Shown piece after piece: positions 17,222 to 27,654 of a stretch of 51,797 nt of DNA; the stretch's first letter is position 1; each line of letters opens with the position of its first letter. Under the pieces are notes generated by a model. The model did no database searches, was not told where the DNA came from, and saw nothing but the letters and a program-made list of their open reading frames with translations. The stretch comes from CAZUGO01 sp964619935 (lineage in GTDB: Bacteria; Planctomycetota; Phycisphaerae; UBA1845; CAIVHJ01): assembly GCA_964619935.1 (NCBI GenBank), contig CAZUGO010000005.1:1-51797 (forward strand), given 5' to 3'. A program made the position numbers and the translations under genes.

Positions 17222-17478
17222 GTGCCGGGGGCGGCCGCCGCCCGCAGGGCCGCCCGCAAGGTCTTCTCGCTGAGCCGATGGCGGAAGATCTCCTGCCCAT
17301 TGAGGTGGATCACGGGGATGTGCTCGCCGTAACAGGCCCGCCAGTGCGCGTGCTGGGGATCGGAGATATCCACCTCGACGACTTCGCCCTCCAGATCGCG
17401 GAGCACGCGGTCGATCACGAACCGTGCGGCGTGGCACAGGCCGCATTGCGGAGCGCAGAACAGGGTCAGCCGGAACAT
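17188..17478 (-). CDS. Glutaredoxin-like small protein (DUF836-type)
   Basis: A 96-residue protein that begins MFRLTLFCAPQCGLCHAARF, a beta strand leading into a CGLC motif as in thioredoxin-fold proteins of the DUF836/glutaredoxin-like group. A cis-proline-type strand (HIPVIHLNGQEI) and a C-terminal helix complete the small fold. The ATG at 17478 was chosen because the upstream in-frame residues look random. Its end overlaps the DUF4340 gene on the other strand by 34 bases. It is the last gene on the strand of the pilus/secretion cluster, 44 bases after the GspF-like gene. A redox role is likely, the partner unknown. Confidence 0.75.
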   Translation of the reverse strand: MFRLTLFCAPQCGLCHAARFVIDRVLRDLEGEVVEVDISDPQHAHWRACYGEHIPVIHLNGQEIFRHRLSEKTLRAALRAAAAPGTHSSAAAKRSN

Positions 17479-17522
17479 ACCGCCGTAGCCTACCGCAGCG
17501 CCCGCCGATCCGCCAGCGGCGG

Positions 17523-18743
17523 TCAACCGGTCCCGGCAATCACCCGGGACAGCGAGAAGATCGGCAGCAGCAGGGCCATGACCACCCCACCGATGAAGAC
17601 GCCCATGAACACCACCAGGGCCGGCTGAACCAATTGCACGGCGGTGTGGATGGCGTTGTCGAGGTCGCGGTCGCAGAAATCGGCGATGCGGCCCATCACC
17701 GGACCCATCTGGCCGGCCCGCTCACCCGCCTGGATCATCTGCACCACCGTTCGTGGAAACAAGTCGGTGCCCTTGAGGCTGTCGCTCAGCAGGTTGCCCT
17801 TGCGGAGGTTGTCGTCCACCCGCTGGAACAGCACGGCGTAATAGTGATTGGTCACGTTGTCGCGGGTGATGGCGATGGTTTCCAGCATGGAGACCCCGGC
17901 TTCCAGGAGGGTGCCCATGGTCCGGGTGCTGGTGGTGATGTTGGCTTTGCGGAACATCTCGCCGAACACCGGCGTGTTGATCTGCAGCCAGGAGGCGACC
18001 ACCCGCCCGGCGGCGGTACGGCTGTAGTAGATCGAGCCTCCGATGACACAGACCGCCAGCGGCAGGAGCCAGAAGACGTTGTCGGTCAGGAATCCGCTGG
18101 TGCCGATGAGCATGCGGGTCGGCCTGGGCAGGGCGGCACCGCGGCTCTCGAAGATGGTGATGAACTTTGGGATCAGGTAGATCATCAGGAAGATCGCCAC
18201 CATGATGCAGAAGGACACCATCGCCGCCGGGTACATCATGGCTCGAGTCACCCGTTTGCGGGTTTCGCGCTGGTAATTCATGTAGGTGGCGACGCGTTGC
18301 AGCATGGTGCCCAGCAAGCCGGAGGCTTCCGACGCCCGGATGATGTTCACAAAGTACTTCGGAAACGCCTTGGGGTGCCGCCCCAGTGCCGTGGAGAAAG
18401 GCTGCCCGGATTCGACCCGGCTGATGACGTCCTCGACGACGCTGCGGAATCCGCTGGGCGGCTCGTCCTCGATGGTGGCGCTGAGGGCGTCCGGCAAGGG
18501 CACGCCGGTATCCACCATGATGGCCAACTGGTTGGCAAAGTAGATGATCTGGTGGTGCTTGACCCGCTTGGATCCCTGGCGGACCACGGCCGGCCCATTG
18601 CGCTCGGCGGCGGGTTCCAGGTGGACCACAAACTTGCCGCTGCCGCGCAGGATCTTGGCGGCGTCGTTGCGGGACTCCGCCACGATCTCGCCGGTGGTGG
18701 AGTTTCCCGATTCATCCCGGGCGACATAATCGAACTTGGCCAC
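17523..18743 (-). CDS. gspF: Type II secretion/type IV pilus platform protein (GspF/PilC)
   Basis: The 406-residue inner-membrane protein has two T2SSF domains, each ending in membrane helices, with the usual start FDYVARDESGNSTTGEIVAES. The conserved LPDALSATIEDEPPSGF region and a second copy near LEAGVSMLETI fit the family. The start is GTG at 18743 with GGGAG upstream, and no ATG is available that keeps the N-terminus. It follows the ATPase gene by 36 bases. It should couple ATP hydrolysis by the upstream-encoded ATPase to pilin assembly. Confidence 0.94.
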   Translation of the reverse strand: MAKFDYVARDESGNSTTGEIVAESRNDAAKILRGSGKFVVHLEPAAERNGPAVVRQGSKRVKHHQIIYFANQLAIMVDTGVPLPDALSATIEDEPPSGFRSVVEDVISRVESGQPFSTALGRHPKAFPKYFVNIIRASEASGLLGTMLQRVATYMNYQRETRKRVTRAMMYPAAMVSFCIMVAIFLMIYLIPKFITIFESRGAALPRPTRMLIGTSGFLTDNVFWLLPLAVCVIGGSIYYSRTAAGRVVASWLQINTPVFGEMFRKANITTSTRTMGTLLEAGVSMLETIAITRDNVTNHYYAVLFQRVDDNLRKGNLLSDSLKGTDLFPRTVVQMIQAGERAGQMGPVMGRIADFCDRDLDNAIHTAVQLVQPALVVFMGVFIGGVVMALLLPIFSLSRVIAGTG

Positions 18744-18779
18744 TGTGGGGCACTCCCAAATTCACGAGCCCGCGCGGTG

Positions 18780-20504
<1,725 letters not shown>

Positions 20505-20516
20505 GCCGGGCGAACC

Positions 20517-20831
20517 TCAGAAGGAATCGTCGTGCGCCGTGAAGCGGTGGCTCAAGCGGGTGATTTCCAGGATTTTCTTGACCGTGTCATTGGCCCCCAG
20601 CAGGCGCACCAGACCCAGGCGGTCCTCGGCTTCGCTCAGCAGCCAGGTCAGGGCCTCCAGGCCGCGGCTGTCGCAGGTTTGGGCTTCCTCCAGGTTGATG
20701 ACAAAGTCGCGCTGCCCGTCGCGAATGCACTCCTTGCCGACGGCCCGGAGCTGGTCGGCGTTTGCCGCGCTCAGGTCGCCGTGGATTCTCAGAATGGTGA
20801 CGTCGCCGGCGATCTTGCGTTCAATGCTCAT
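20517..20831 (-). CDS. STAS-domain protein (anti-sigma factor antagonist-like)
   Basis: A 104-residue single STAS domain beginning MSIERKIAGDVTILRIHGDL. The phosphorylatable-serine position is S55 in CDSRGLEAL, equivalent to the D-S-x-G motif of SpoIIAA/RsbV-type proteins. It overlaps the end of the HD-GYP gene by 11 bases and precedes the ATPase gene by 12 bases, so it is firmly within the secretion operon. A partner serine kinase is not visible in this window. It may be a regulatory switch or a structural adaptor, and both are inference. Confidence 0.85.
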   Translation of the reverse strand: MSIERKIAGDVTILRIHGDLSAANADQLRAVGKECIRDGQRDFVINLEEAQTCDSRGLEALTWLLSEAEDRLGLVRLLGANDTVKKILEITRLSHRFTAHDDSF

Positions 20832-22497
20832 GGAGGCTCTCCGGCCGGATCCAGCGGGTCTGCACCCGATCGAACACGCTGGCAACCTTGACGTTCTTGA
20901 GATCGTTCAGCAGGCCCTCGTCCACCAACTCGATGAGGGCATCCACCAGCCGCGGGCAGAACTGGGTGCCGGCAAAGCGGCGCAGCTCGGCCAGGGCCGA
21001 ACTCAGCGGCAGGGCGTTGCGGTAGTTGCGCCCGGAGGTCATGGCGTCAAAGGCATCGGCCAGACCGACCACCCGGGCAATCCAGGGCACGGCATCGCCG
21101 GCCAGTCCGGCGGGGTAGCCCTGGCCGCTGATCCATTCGTGGTGGTGCAGGACGCCCGGGATGATGTCGTCGAGCTGCTTGATGCCGGTCAGGATCTTGG
21201 CGCCGATTTCGGGATGTTTCTGCATTTCCAGCATCTCGCTGTCGCTCAGGCGGCCGGGTTTGCACAGAATCAGCTCGGAGATGCCGATCTTCCCGACGTC
21301 GTGCAGCAGTCCGCTGAGGTAGACGCGCTTGACGGCTTCGGGGTCGGCGCCGGTTTTCTCAGCGATCTTCTGGGCCACGACGGCCACTCGGTTGGAATGC
21401 CCGCTGGTGTACGGATCCTTAGCATCGATGCTGCTGACCAATGCGTGCAGCAGGCCCATCAGCAGGTTATTCAGGTCGCCGTACAGCAACACGTTCTCGA
21501 GATAGATGGCGCTGCGGTCGACCACCGAGTGCAACAGGCGGGCGTCGGTCGAATTAAAGTCGCCGTTGTTGCTGTGGTTGAACACCAGCACCAGGCCCAG
21601 CAGTGATTGGTTGGAAACGATCGGGACCGCCAGCAGCCGCTCAAGCCACGCCTCGGCCCAGTGCAGATCCGGGTGCTGCTGCAGCGAATTGATGACCATG
21701 GCGTTCGAATGGTGCTCGATCAACGGCTGAAGCACGTGGGCGATTCTCAGCACCTGCGGAGCCTCGACAATGGGCTCGCCGCCGATGATCAGCCGGTTGT
21801 CCGCATCGAGCACGTCGGTGTCGTAGAGCACCGCGGCCATGGTGGTGAACGGCGTGGTTCGGGCCAGATCTGCGAACAGTCGGGAGAAGTGCTCGCGGGG
21901 CATCTGGGTCACGCGCATGGTGGCCCCGATGCGATAGATGAGATTCAGCTCCTCGTAGGCCTCGGCCAGCTGGCGGGTCATTTCGTCGGTCTCGGCCCGA
22001 TGCGTCGAGCGCTGGTGGATGTCCAGCACGGCTTGTTGCAGCAAGGCCCCGGCGTGGCGGACCTGCACGTCGGTCAGCCGCGGCTGCTGGCAGAACCAGG
22101 AGCGCATCAGCCGCTCATCCAGTTGCCATTGCGAACACAGCCGCGACAGCTCCTCGGTCCAGGCGGCGGTGTCGTCGAGGTAGCAGGCCACCGCCACCAT
22201 CGGGTGTCGCGGCGCTTGGGGGACCGAGGTGCACTGCAGGCACAGGCCGGCGATGTTCAACAACGATCCGTGGTGCTCCCGCCGCCCGCGGACGCACTGC
22301 GACAGCTCGTGGCGCAGGGCCTGGCCGCGGACCCACAGCGACTTCCAGAGCGGCGGCGACTGCGGGATGTCGGCGAGCAGTTGGCCGTCGCCGGACCACA
22401 GCGTGCACCACAGTCCCAGGTGGCCCCAGCACTCGGCCAGGCGGCCGAACTCGTCCGCCGTGGCCCGGGGTAGGATGGTCTCAGGCAAAGTGCTCAT
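20821..22497 (-). CDS. GAF and HD-GYP domain protein (cyclic di-GMP phosphodiesterase-like)
   Basis: A 558-residue cytoplasmic protein. Residues 1-160 form an unrecognised N-terminal part with several Cys and Trp. A coiled helix near 165-195 leads to a GAF domain (about 190-340). An HD-GYP domain (about 350-550) contains HD at 399-400 (LLHDVGKIGI), HHHEWISGQGYP at 451-462 and DAFDAMTSGRNYR. HD-GYP enzymes hydrolyse cyclic di-GMP to GMP, and the catalytic motifs look complete. Its start overlaps the stop of the receiver-domain gene by one base (TGATG) and its end overlaps the STAS gene. It probably forms a two-part signalling unit with the receiver. Confidence 0.9.
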   Translation of the reverse strand: MSTLPETILPRATADEFGRLAECWGHLGLWCTLWSGDGQLLADIPQSPPLWKSLWVRGQALRHELSQCVRGRREHHGSLLNIAGLCLQCTSVPQAPRHPMVAVACYLDDTAAWTEELSRLCSQWQLDERLMRSWFCQQPRLTDVQVRHAGALLQQAVLDIHQRSTHRAETDEMTRQLAEAYEELNLIYRIGATMRVTQMPREHFSRLFADLARTTPFTTMAAVLYDTDVLDADNRLIIGGEPIVEAPQVLRIAHVLQPLIEHHSNAMVINSLQQHPDLHWAEAWLERLLAVPIVSNQSLLGLVLVFNHSNNGDFNSTDARLLHSVVDRSAIYLENVLLYGDLNNLLMGLLHALVSSIDAKDPYTSGHSNRVAVVAQKIAEKTGADPEAVKRVYLSGLLHDVGKIGISELILCKPGRLSDSEMLEMQKHPEIGAKILTGIKQLDDIIPGVLHHHEWISGQGYPAGLAGDAVPWIARVVGLADAFDAMTSGRNYRNALPLSSALAELRRFAGTQFCPRLVDALIELVDEGLLNDLKNVKVASVFDRVQTRWIRPESLHEH

Positions 22498-22895
22498 CAG
22501 CCGTCCGTTACGGTGGCTCCCAAAACGCTGTAGGCCCGGGCCAGCAGCTCGCGGGGGCTGAACGGCTTGGCCATGATGCTGCTGATGTTGCTGTCACCCA
22601 CCGCCTCCTGAACGATCGAGAAATCGTAGGCCGTCAGCAGGATTGCGGGGACCTCCGCGGTCGCCGGCGTCGACTTGAGCAGCTTGCACAGGTCAATGCC
22701 GGACCCGCCGGGCATGTGCTGATCGGTGATGACCAGGTCAATGTGGTGCTTCTGGGCCACATCGAAGGCTTCCTGGGGATCGCGGGCGGTCAACACCGTG
22801 AAGCCGGCGTTGCGAAACTTCATGGCGACGACGTTCACAATATGAACCTCATCGTCGACGACCAACACGGTCTTGTTGCAGGCGCTACTGTTCAC
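22497..22895 (-). CDS. CheY-like single-domain response regulator
   Basis: A 132-residue receiver domain without an output domain. Acidic residues D14/D15, the phosphoacceptor D58 in DLVITDQHMPGGSG and the conserved lysine in MAKPFSP are present. It starts with GTG at 22895, preceded by AGAGGTG. No histidine kinase is in the window. Because it is translationally coupled to the HD-GYP gene, the two may act together as a split response regulator. Confidence 0.92.
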   Translation of the reverse strand: MNSSACNKTVLVVDDEVHIVNVVAMKFRNAGFTVLTARDPQEAFDVAQKHHIDLVITDQHMPGGSGIDLCKLLKSTPATAEVPAILLTAYDFSIVQEAVGDSNISSIMAKPFSPRELLARAYSVLGATVTDG

Positions 22896-22932
22896 AATTC
22901 ACCTCTGTTTCGGGATGCTTCCAGGGCCGACC

Positions 22933-24132
22933 TCAACCGCGCGGCACGCGCTCCTGGCTCAGGCGAGCATGCAGCCGTTGGGCCAACGGGTCGGCGGCGT
23001 CGACCTCGAGGGCCCGGCGGTAAAACTCCAAGGCCTCGGCCGAGCCCCCGGTGGTCTCGGAGATCTGGCCGAGCAGACACAGCGCGGTCACGTCGCGCGG
23101 ATCGATGCGGATCACCCTGTCCAGGGCCTCCCGGGCGGCCGCCCAGTTGCGCTGATCGAACAGCACATAGCCCAACAGCAACTGGGCGTCGAGCAACTCA
23201 GGATCCAGCCGGGCGGCGCGCTCGGCGGCATAGCGGGCCTCGCCGGCATTGTTCACCGCCATCATGCAGCGGGCGTACAGCACCCAACTCTGCGCATCGT
23301 GCGGCTCCCGGCGGGTCACCTCGCGAACCAGCGACAGCGCCGTGACCGGTTCACGGGTCTCCAGGTAACAGGTGGCCAGCGCCCGCAACAGGTGCAGCGG
23401 CGTTTCCTGCTGCAGGCGGCCCTGGAGGGTCTTCAGCGGGGCGACCGCCTCGCGGTACTGCCGGGCCCAGAACAGGGCCATGGCATAAGACTCGAACAAG
23501 CTGTCATCATGAGGATGTTCGATGAAGGCCTTGCGATAGGCCTCCGCGGCTGCGGCGTAGTCGCCGACCATCTGCAGGGCCTCGGCTCGGAGCATCTGCA
23601 GCCGACCGAAGTCGTTGGCGTCTTCCAGCTGTTGATTGATCAGGGTCAACGCTTCGGCCGCCCGGTTGAGCCCGATCAGGGCCTCCCCGTAGGCCATGAT
23701 GAAGTCGGCATTGTGCGGGGCCATTTCGCAGGCCAGGCGGTAGTGCTCGGCAGCCTCCTCGGGGTTGCCGTAGCGCTCGGCGATCAGCCCGCGCAGGTAG
23801 GCCGATTCCGGGGCCCCGCCCTCGGTTCCGGTCAGGGCGTTCAGCAATTCGCGGGCCCGGGCCAACTCGCCTTGTTCGATGTAGATCTTGGCCAGCAGCA
23901 GGTAGTATTGCGGTTCGCTGTCCGAGAAGCCAATGACCTCCTGGAGGGTCTCGCGCGCCTTGGTGATCTGGCCGTGATCGAACTGCTCGGAGGCCAGGAG
24001 AAACTTGATTCTGGCTTTCTGGTGGTTGAAGCGCTGCTCCGCTTCCTCGCGGGCCTGCTGCTGTGGAACCAGCGATTGACACCCCGCGCACAGCAGCCAG
24101 GCGCTCAGGCACAAGACGATCCGTCGGGTCAT
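22933..24132 (-). CDS. TPR lipoprotein of the secretion/pilus cluster
   Basis: The 399-residue protein starts with a lipoprotein signal peptide (MTRRIVLCLSAWLLCAGC), with the lipobox cysteine at C18. The rest is nearly all tetratricopeptide repeats, about ten, for example YLLLAKIYIEQGELARAREL and LCLLGQISETTGGSAEALEF. An ideal AGGAG precedes the ATG at 24132 by six bases. It lies ten bases after the secretin gene. A pilotin-like role in placing the secretin in the outer membrane, as for PilF/PilW TPR lipoproteins, is a reasonable inference. Confidence 0.88.
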   Translation of the reverse strand: MTRRIVLCLSAWLLCAGCQSLVPQQQAREEAEQRFNHQKARIKFLLASEQFDHGQITKARETLQEVIGFSDSEPQYYLLLAKIYIEQGELARARELLNALTGTEGGAPESAYLRGLIAERYGNPEEAAEHYRLACEMAPHNADFIMAYGEALIGLNRAAEALTLINQQLEDANDFGRLQMLRAEALQMVGDYAAAAEAYRKAFIEHPHDDSLFESYAMALFWARQYREAVAPLKTLQGRLQQETPLHLLRALATCYLETREPVTALSLVREVTRREPHDAQSWVLYARCMMAVNNAGEARYAAERAARLDPELLDAQLLLGYVLFDQRNWAAAREALDRVIRIDPRDVTALCLLGQISETTGGSAEALEFYRRALEVDAADPLAQRLHARLSQERVPRG

Positions 24133-24142
24133 GGGCTTCTCC

Positions 24143-26377
24143 TTAGGGTTGGGTCTCAACCGGAACGGCTTCCAGCACCAGGGTGGCGCCGCAGCCGGAT
24201 TCACCGGGCTGAAAACGAGTGGCGTCATCGGGGCAGCCGTCGTGGCAATCGGGCGCTCCGTCGGCGTCCCGATCGGTGTCCGGTACGCCGCAGCCGCACA
24301 GCCCCGGGGCGCTCTTGTCCGGGTCATCGGGACAGCCATCCTGCGGTGCCGCGAAGCCCACCGTCATGGCTGGTGCTTCGGCGGGCGCTTCGGGAATGCC
24401 GCAGCCGCGGGCCCCAGGGACGAACTTCTGCGGATCGTCGGGGCAGGCGTCGTGGCAATCCAGGGCTCCGTCGCCGTCACGGTCGCCGTCCGGGATCCCG
24501 CAGCCGCACAACCCGGGGACGGTTTTCTGAGGATCGTCGCGGCATTGATCATCAGCGGGCCGTGGCCGCGGCGGTCGTCCGAAGTGCAGGTCCGGTGGCC
24601 CCTCGCTGTGGATCAGGTTCCGCAGGAAGCCACGGGTTGCGGCGCCGTCGTCGTCCCAGTGGCGCTGCATCATGATCTCGTCACGAAGCTTGGCGGCGTC
24701 CAGGAAGGTCGGCCGGTTGTGCACGGCCAGCTTGGCGTGCCACAAGGCCTTCTGCCAATTGCCGGCCGTGGCGTAATCAACGGCGGTGTGGTAGTTGGCT
24801 TGGGCCAGGCGCTCTCTGCCGGTGAACTGCATGCTTTCGCGAATGCCGACGCGCAGCCGCTCGACGTCATCGAGGGCCTCGCCGCTGTACCTGGCGTACT
24901 CGCTCTGATCATCGATGATGTGCACGGTCAACAGGATGATGACCTCCTCGCGAATGCTGGCGTCGCTGGTGGACCGGAAGGCCGGTCCGACCACCGGCAG
25001 GCTGCCCAGAAAGGGAATCTGCGAGCGCCCGGTGTTGGCCGCCTCCCGGAACAGACCGCCAATGAGCAGCGTGTGGCCGTCCTTGCACAGGATGTTGGTG
25101 GTCACTTCCGTGGTCCGTTCGAACGGCAGTCCTCGCGCATCCACGCCGCCGGTGCTGTCGCTGGGGGTGATTTCCAGGCGGACGTAGCCGTCATTAGAGA
25201 TGTACGGCACGTATTCGAGCTGGGTGCCGGTTTCCAGAAAATCGACGCTTTGCGTGGTGGACGTCTCGGTGGTGACCGACGTGGTCAGGTAGCCGTCCCG
25301 GCTGCCCACCAGGATGTGCGCGGGCTGTTTGTTGAGCGTCGGGACTTTGGGGTTGGCCAGGATCACGACGTCGGAGACACTCTCCAGGGCCCGCAGGAAA
25401 ATGCTGACGTCGTCGGTGACCACCCCCAGGCTCAGCCCGCCGGAGGGCACGTTCCGGGCGAAGCTGGTGGTCAGTCCGAAGGTCACGTCATTGAGCTTCT
25501 CGAACGGGACCAGGTTGGTCAATTCGCCGAAATCGGAACCGCCTTGGCCCGGCGGCAGGTTGGGGCCCTTGCTCAAGGGCTGCAGCTGGCCGGTCGCCGA
25601 GGCCAACAACTCGAAGTCGACGCCGTCCAGGAAGTTGAAGTCGATGCCCAGCGCGTTGCTCTCGTTCAGCGACGCCCGGACGATGGTGGCCTCGACCAGC
25701 ACCTGTTTGGGCCGGGTGTCGATCAAGCGCAACTGGTGTTCGATTTCCTGGAGGGCGTCTTCGTAATCCTGCACAATGACCAGGTCTTCGATGGCCAGGC
25801 TGTGTGGTCCGCCGCCGCTCTTGGGTGCGGAGCCGACGATGCGGCCGATCTGCGGCGTCAAGAACGGGGCCAGCAGCACTTCGGCATCGACCGCCGAGAC
25901 GTAGTTCAGCCGGTAGGTCCGCGTGGCGATTTGGCGCTCATCCTCCAGGATGTCGCGGAACTGGTCCTTGGTGTAGATATAGATGAAGTTGCCTTGTTCG
26001 CGATAGGTGTAGCCGTTGGGTCTCAAAATGGCATCGAGCGCTTCCGCCAAAGTGACGTTGTACAGGCTGACGGTCACCGTCCCGCCGACGTCCTTGCCGA
26101 AGACGATGTTGCGGCGGGTCTTGAGCAGCAGTTGTTGCAGGACCAGGTAGAGATCCAGGTTCTGGCTGTGCATTTCGACCAGCCCGTCCGGGGTGATCGA
26201 AACATCCACCGGATCCTCCTCGACGGCGGACTCGACAACCCGGTCGCCTTCTGCGGTGAGGGCCGGCGGTGCACCGGGCGCGGCGTCCAATTGGGCCTGA
26301 GCCGGTCGTGGCAGGGTCAGGCCCAGCAGGGCCATGAGTCCGAGGCAACCTCCGTGTAGGCATCGTCCAATCACCAT
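24143..26377 (-). CDS. Secretin (GspD/PilQ family) with C-terminal calcium-type repeats
   Basis: A 744-residue outer-membrane channel protein with a signal peptide ending near A28. An N0/STN-like domain (about 62-130) and an N1-like domain (155-225) precede the secretin core, about 225-488, with the hallmark GGLFREAANTGRSQIPFLGS followed by P. A helical TPR-like segment (about 520-570) follows. Residues 612-730 hold four Cys/Asp/Gly-rich units of the type CPDDPxKxxPGxxGCG with DGDRDGDG spacers, like thrombospondin type-3/dockerin-type calcium-binding repeats. This tail is unusual for a secretin. AAGGAG lies eight bases before the ATG at 26377. Confidence 0.93.
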   Translation of the reverse strand: MVIGRCLHGGCLGLMALLGLTLPRPAQAQLDAAPGAPPALTAEGDRVVESAVEEDPVDVSITPDGLVEMHSQNLDLYLVLQQLLLKTRRNIVFGKDVGGTVTVSLYNVTLAEALDAILRPNGYTYREQGNFIYIYTKDQFRDILEDERQIATRTYRLNYVSAVDAEVLLAPFLTPQIGRIVGSAPKSGGGPHSLAIEDLVIVQDYEDALQEIEHQLRLIDTRPKQVLVEATIVRASLNESNALGIDFNFLDGVDFELLASATGQLQPLSKGPNLPPGQGGSDFGELTNLVPFEKLNDVTFGLTTSFARNVPSGGLSLGVVTDDVSIFLRALESVSDVVILANPKVPTLNKQPAHILVGSRDGYLTTSVTTETSTTQSVDFLETGTQLEYVPYISNDGYVRLEITPSDSTGGVDARGLPFERTTEVTTNILCKDGHTLLIGGLFREAANTGRSQIPFLGSLPVVGPAFRSTSDASIREEVIILLTVHIIDDQSEYARYSGEALDDVERLRVGIRESMQFTGRERLAQANYHTAVDYATAGNWQKALWHAKLAVHNRPTFLDAAKLRDEIMMQRHWDDDGAATRGFLRNLIHSEGPPDLHFGRPPRPRPADDQCRDDPQKTVPGLCGCGIPDGDRDGDGALDCHDACPDDPQKFVPGARGCGIPEAPAEAPAMTVGFAAPQDGCPDDPDKSAPGLCGCGVPDTDRDADGAPDCHDGCPDDATRFQPGESGCGATLVLEAVPVETQP

Positions 26378-26442
26378 GAGGTGATCTCCTTGTGTCGTCG
26401 ATGAAACAGCCATCCGTGTGTGGTCCATCCGTGCCCCCGGTG

Positions 26443-27090
26443 TCATTGCCCCATTTCCAAGGTCCTGGTATTCCCGAGTTGATCGCGGAGCACCGCCTTG
26501 TTGCGGTGCACGCTGAGCAGCTTGAATGTGTGACCGTCGATGGTGAAGACCTCGCCGGTCTTGAAGTAACGATGGTTGATGTAGGCGGTCCGCGGGACCG
26601 CCGGGTCCTCCGGAATCTCGGTGTACTTCAACAGCAGCGGAACGTCCGGGAACGTTTCCACCACCTCGCAGGAATCGCCGGTTCCGTTGCCGTCGGCATC
26701 GGCCTGGTCAGGATTTGCCAGGTCCGGGCAATTGTCGCGGTCGTCGGGGACGCCGTCTTTATCGCCGTCTGCCCCCAGCGGCACCGCACCGGCGGGTCCC
26801 GGCGGACGGAACAGGTCGGTCCGGGCCAGGGTGGTGCGCACCTCCGACCAGTGAATCAGCGGCGCCGTCGGCACCGCCGGCGGCCCCGTGGTCTTGGGGG
26901 CGGCGATGGCCGCGGACACCGGGTCGGGAATCAAGGTTTGGGCCCCCTGACTCTTGCGCGGTCCGGAGCACTGGGCGCTGATCACCAGGATCAGCACCAC
27001 GCTCAGCACGCCCAGGATGGCGCTTTGCTTCTTGTAGTACAGCAGTTGCTGTTTGAAGTTCTGCAGCATATTGCTGGTGGTGGTCAACAT
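26443..27090 (-). CDS. PilP-like inner-membrane protein with thrombospondin-3-type insert
   Basis: A 215-residue protein with one N-terminal membrane helix (AILGVLSVVLILVIS). A Pro/Ala-rich linker follows, then a calcium-type segment at 107-141 (GDKDGVPDDRDNCPDLANPD). The C-terminal beta domain ends HTFKLLSVHRNKAVLRDQLG, which recalls the PilP/GspC homology region that contacts the secretin. It lies three bases after the PilO-like gene and just before the secretin, the position of pilP in pilMNOPQ operons. An alternative ATG seven codons in is possible. Identification as PilP rests on position and C-terminal pattern. Confidence 0.75.
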   Translation of the reverse strand: MLTTTSNMLQNFKQQLLYYKKQSAILGVLSVVLILVISAQCSGPRKSQGAQTLIPDPVSAAIAAPKTTGPPAVPTAPLIHWSEVRTTLARTDLFRPPGPAGAVPLGADGDKDGVPDDRDNCPDLANPDQADADGNGTGDSCEVVETFPDVPLLLKYTEIPEDPAVPRTAYINHRYFKTGEVFTIDGHTFKLLSVHRNKAVLRDQLGNTRTLEMGQ

Positions 27091-27093
27091 GAG

Positions 27094-27654
27094 CTACAGG
27101 TGTCCGTGAAAAATCCTGACTTCCATGGCAATCTGAAACTGGTCGCTCCGTGGATTGCGCGGGTCGGGCTCGATCTCAATGGCCTCCACCGCGGTGAGCT
27201 TTTCCTGAGACTCCAGGACCAGCAGGAACTCGAAGAAGCGCTCGAAGTCGGCGGTGAAGGCGAATTTCATGCTTCGAGACAGCAGCCCGTCGGATCCGGG
27301 TTTGGACACCCCGGTGGTGTCCACGATGCGCGGTTCGGTCGCCGAGTTCCACAGGCCCTGGGTCTCGCCCAGCTGCAGGATGGTGTTCTCGAACTCGGCA
27401 AAATGATCCTCGGTCGGAATGCGGTTCTGCGTGGACCGCAGGTCGCTGCGCAGCGCCTCCAGGTCCAGGTGCAGCCGGCCGACGTCCTCGACGGTACCGA
27501 GGGCGACCTCGTTCTGCTGCTGCAGCGATTGGCTCTCCTTGCGAATGCCGGCCAGAGTGCGCGATCGAGGCAGCAATCCGGCAAACACGAACCCACCGCC
27601 CAGGGCCAGGACGACCACCAAGGTGATGAGTTGTTCGCGTACGCTGTTGTTCAT
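27094..27654 (-). CDS. PilO-like inner-membrane protein
   Basis: The 186-residue protein has one membrane helix near its N-terminus (ITLVVVLALGGGFVFAGLLP) and a coiled coil (about 35-85). The C-terminal alpha/beta domain (FAFTADFERFFEFLLVLES) is typical of PilO/GspM. Its ATG overlaps the stop of the PilN-like gene by four bases (ATGA). PilN and PilO form an inner-membrane heterodimer linking PilM to PilP in type IV pili. Sequence in this family is weakly conserved, so the name relies on layout and gene order. Confidence 0.82.
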   Translation of the reverse strand: MNNSVREQLITLVVVLALGGGFVFAGLLPRSRTLAGIRKESQSLQQQNEVALGTVEDVGRLHLDLEALRSDLRSTQNRIPTEDHFAEFENTILQLGETQGLWNSATEPRIVDTTGVSKPGSDGLLSRSMKFAFTADFERFFEFLLVLESQEKLTAVEAIEIEPDPRNPRSDQFQIAMEVRIFHGHL

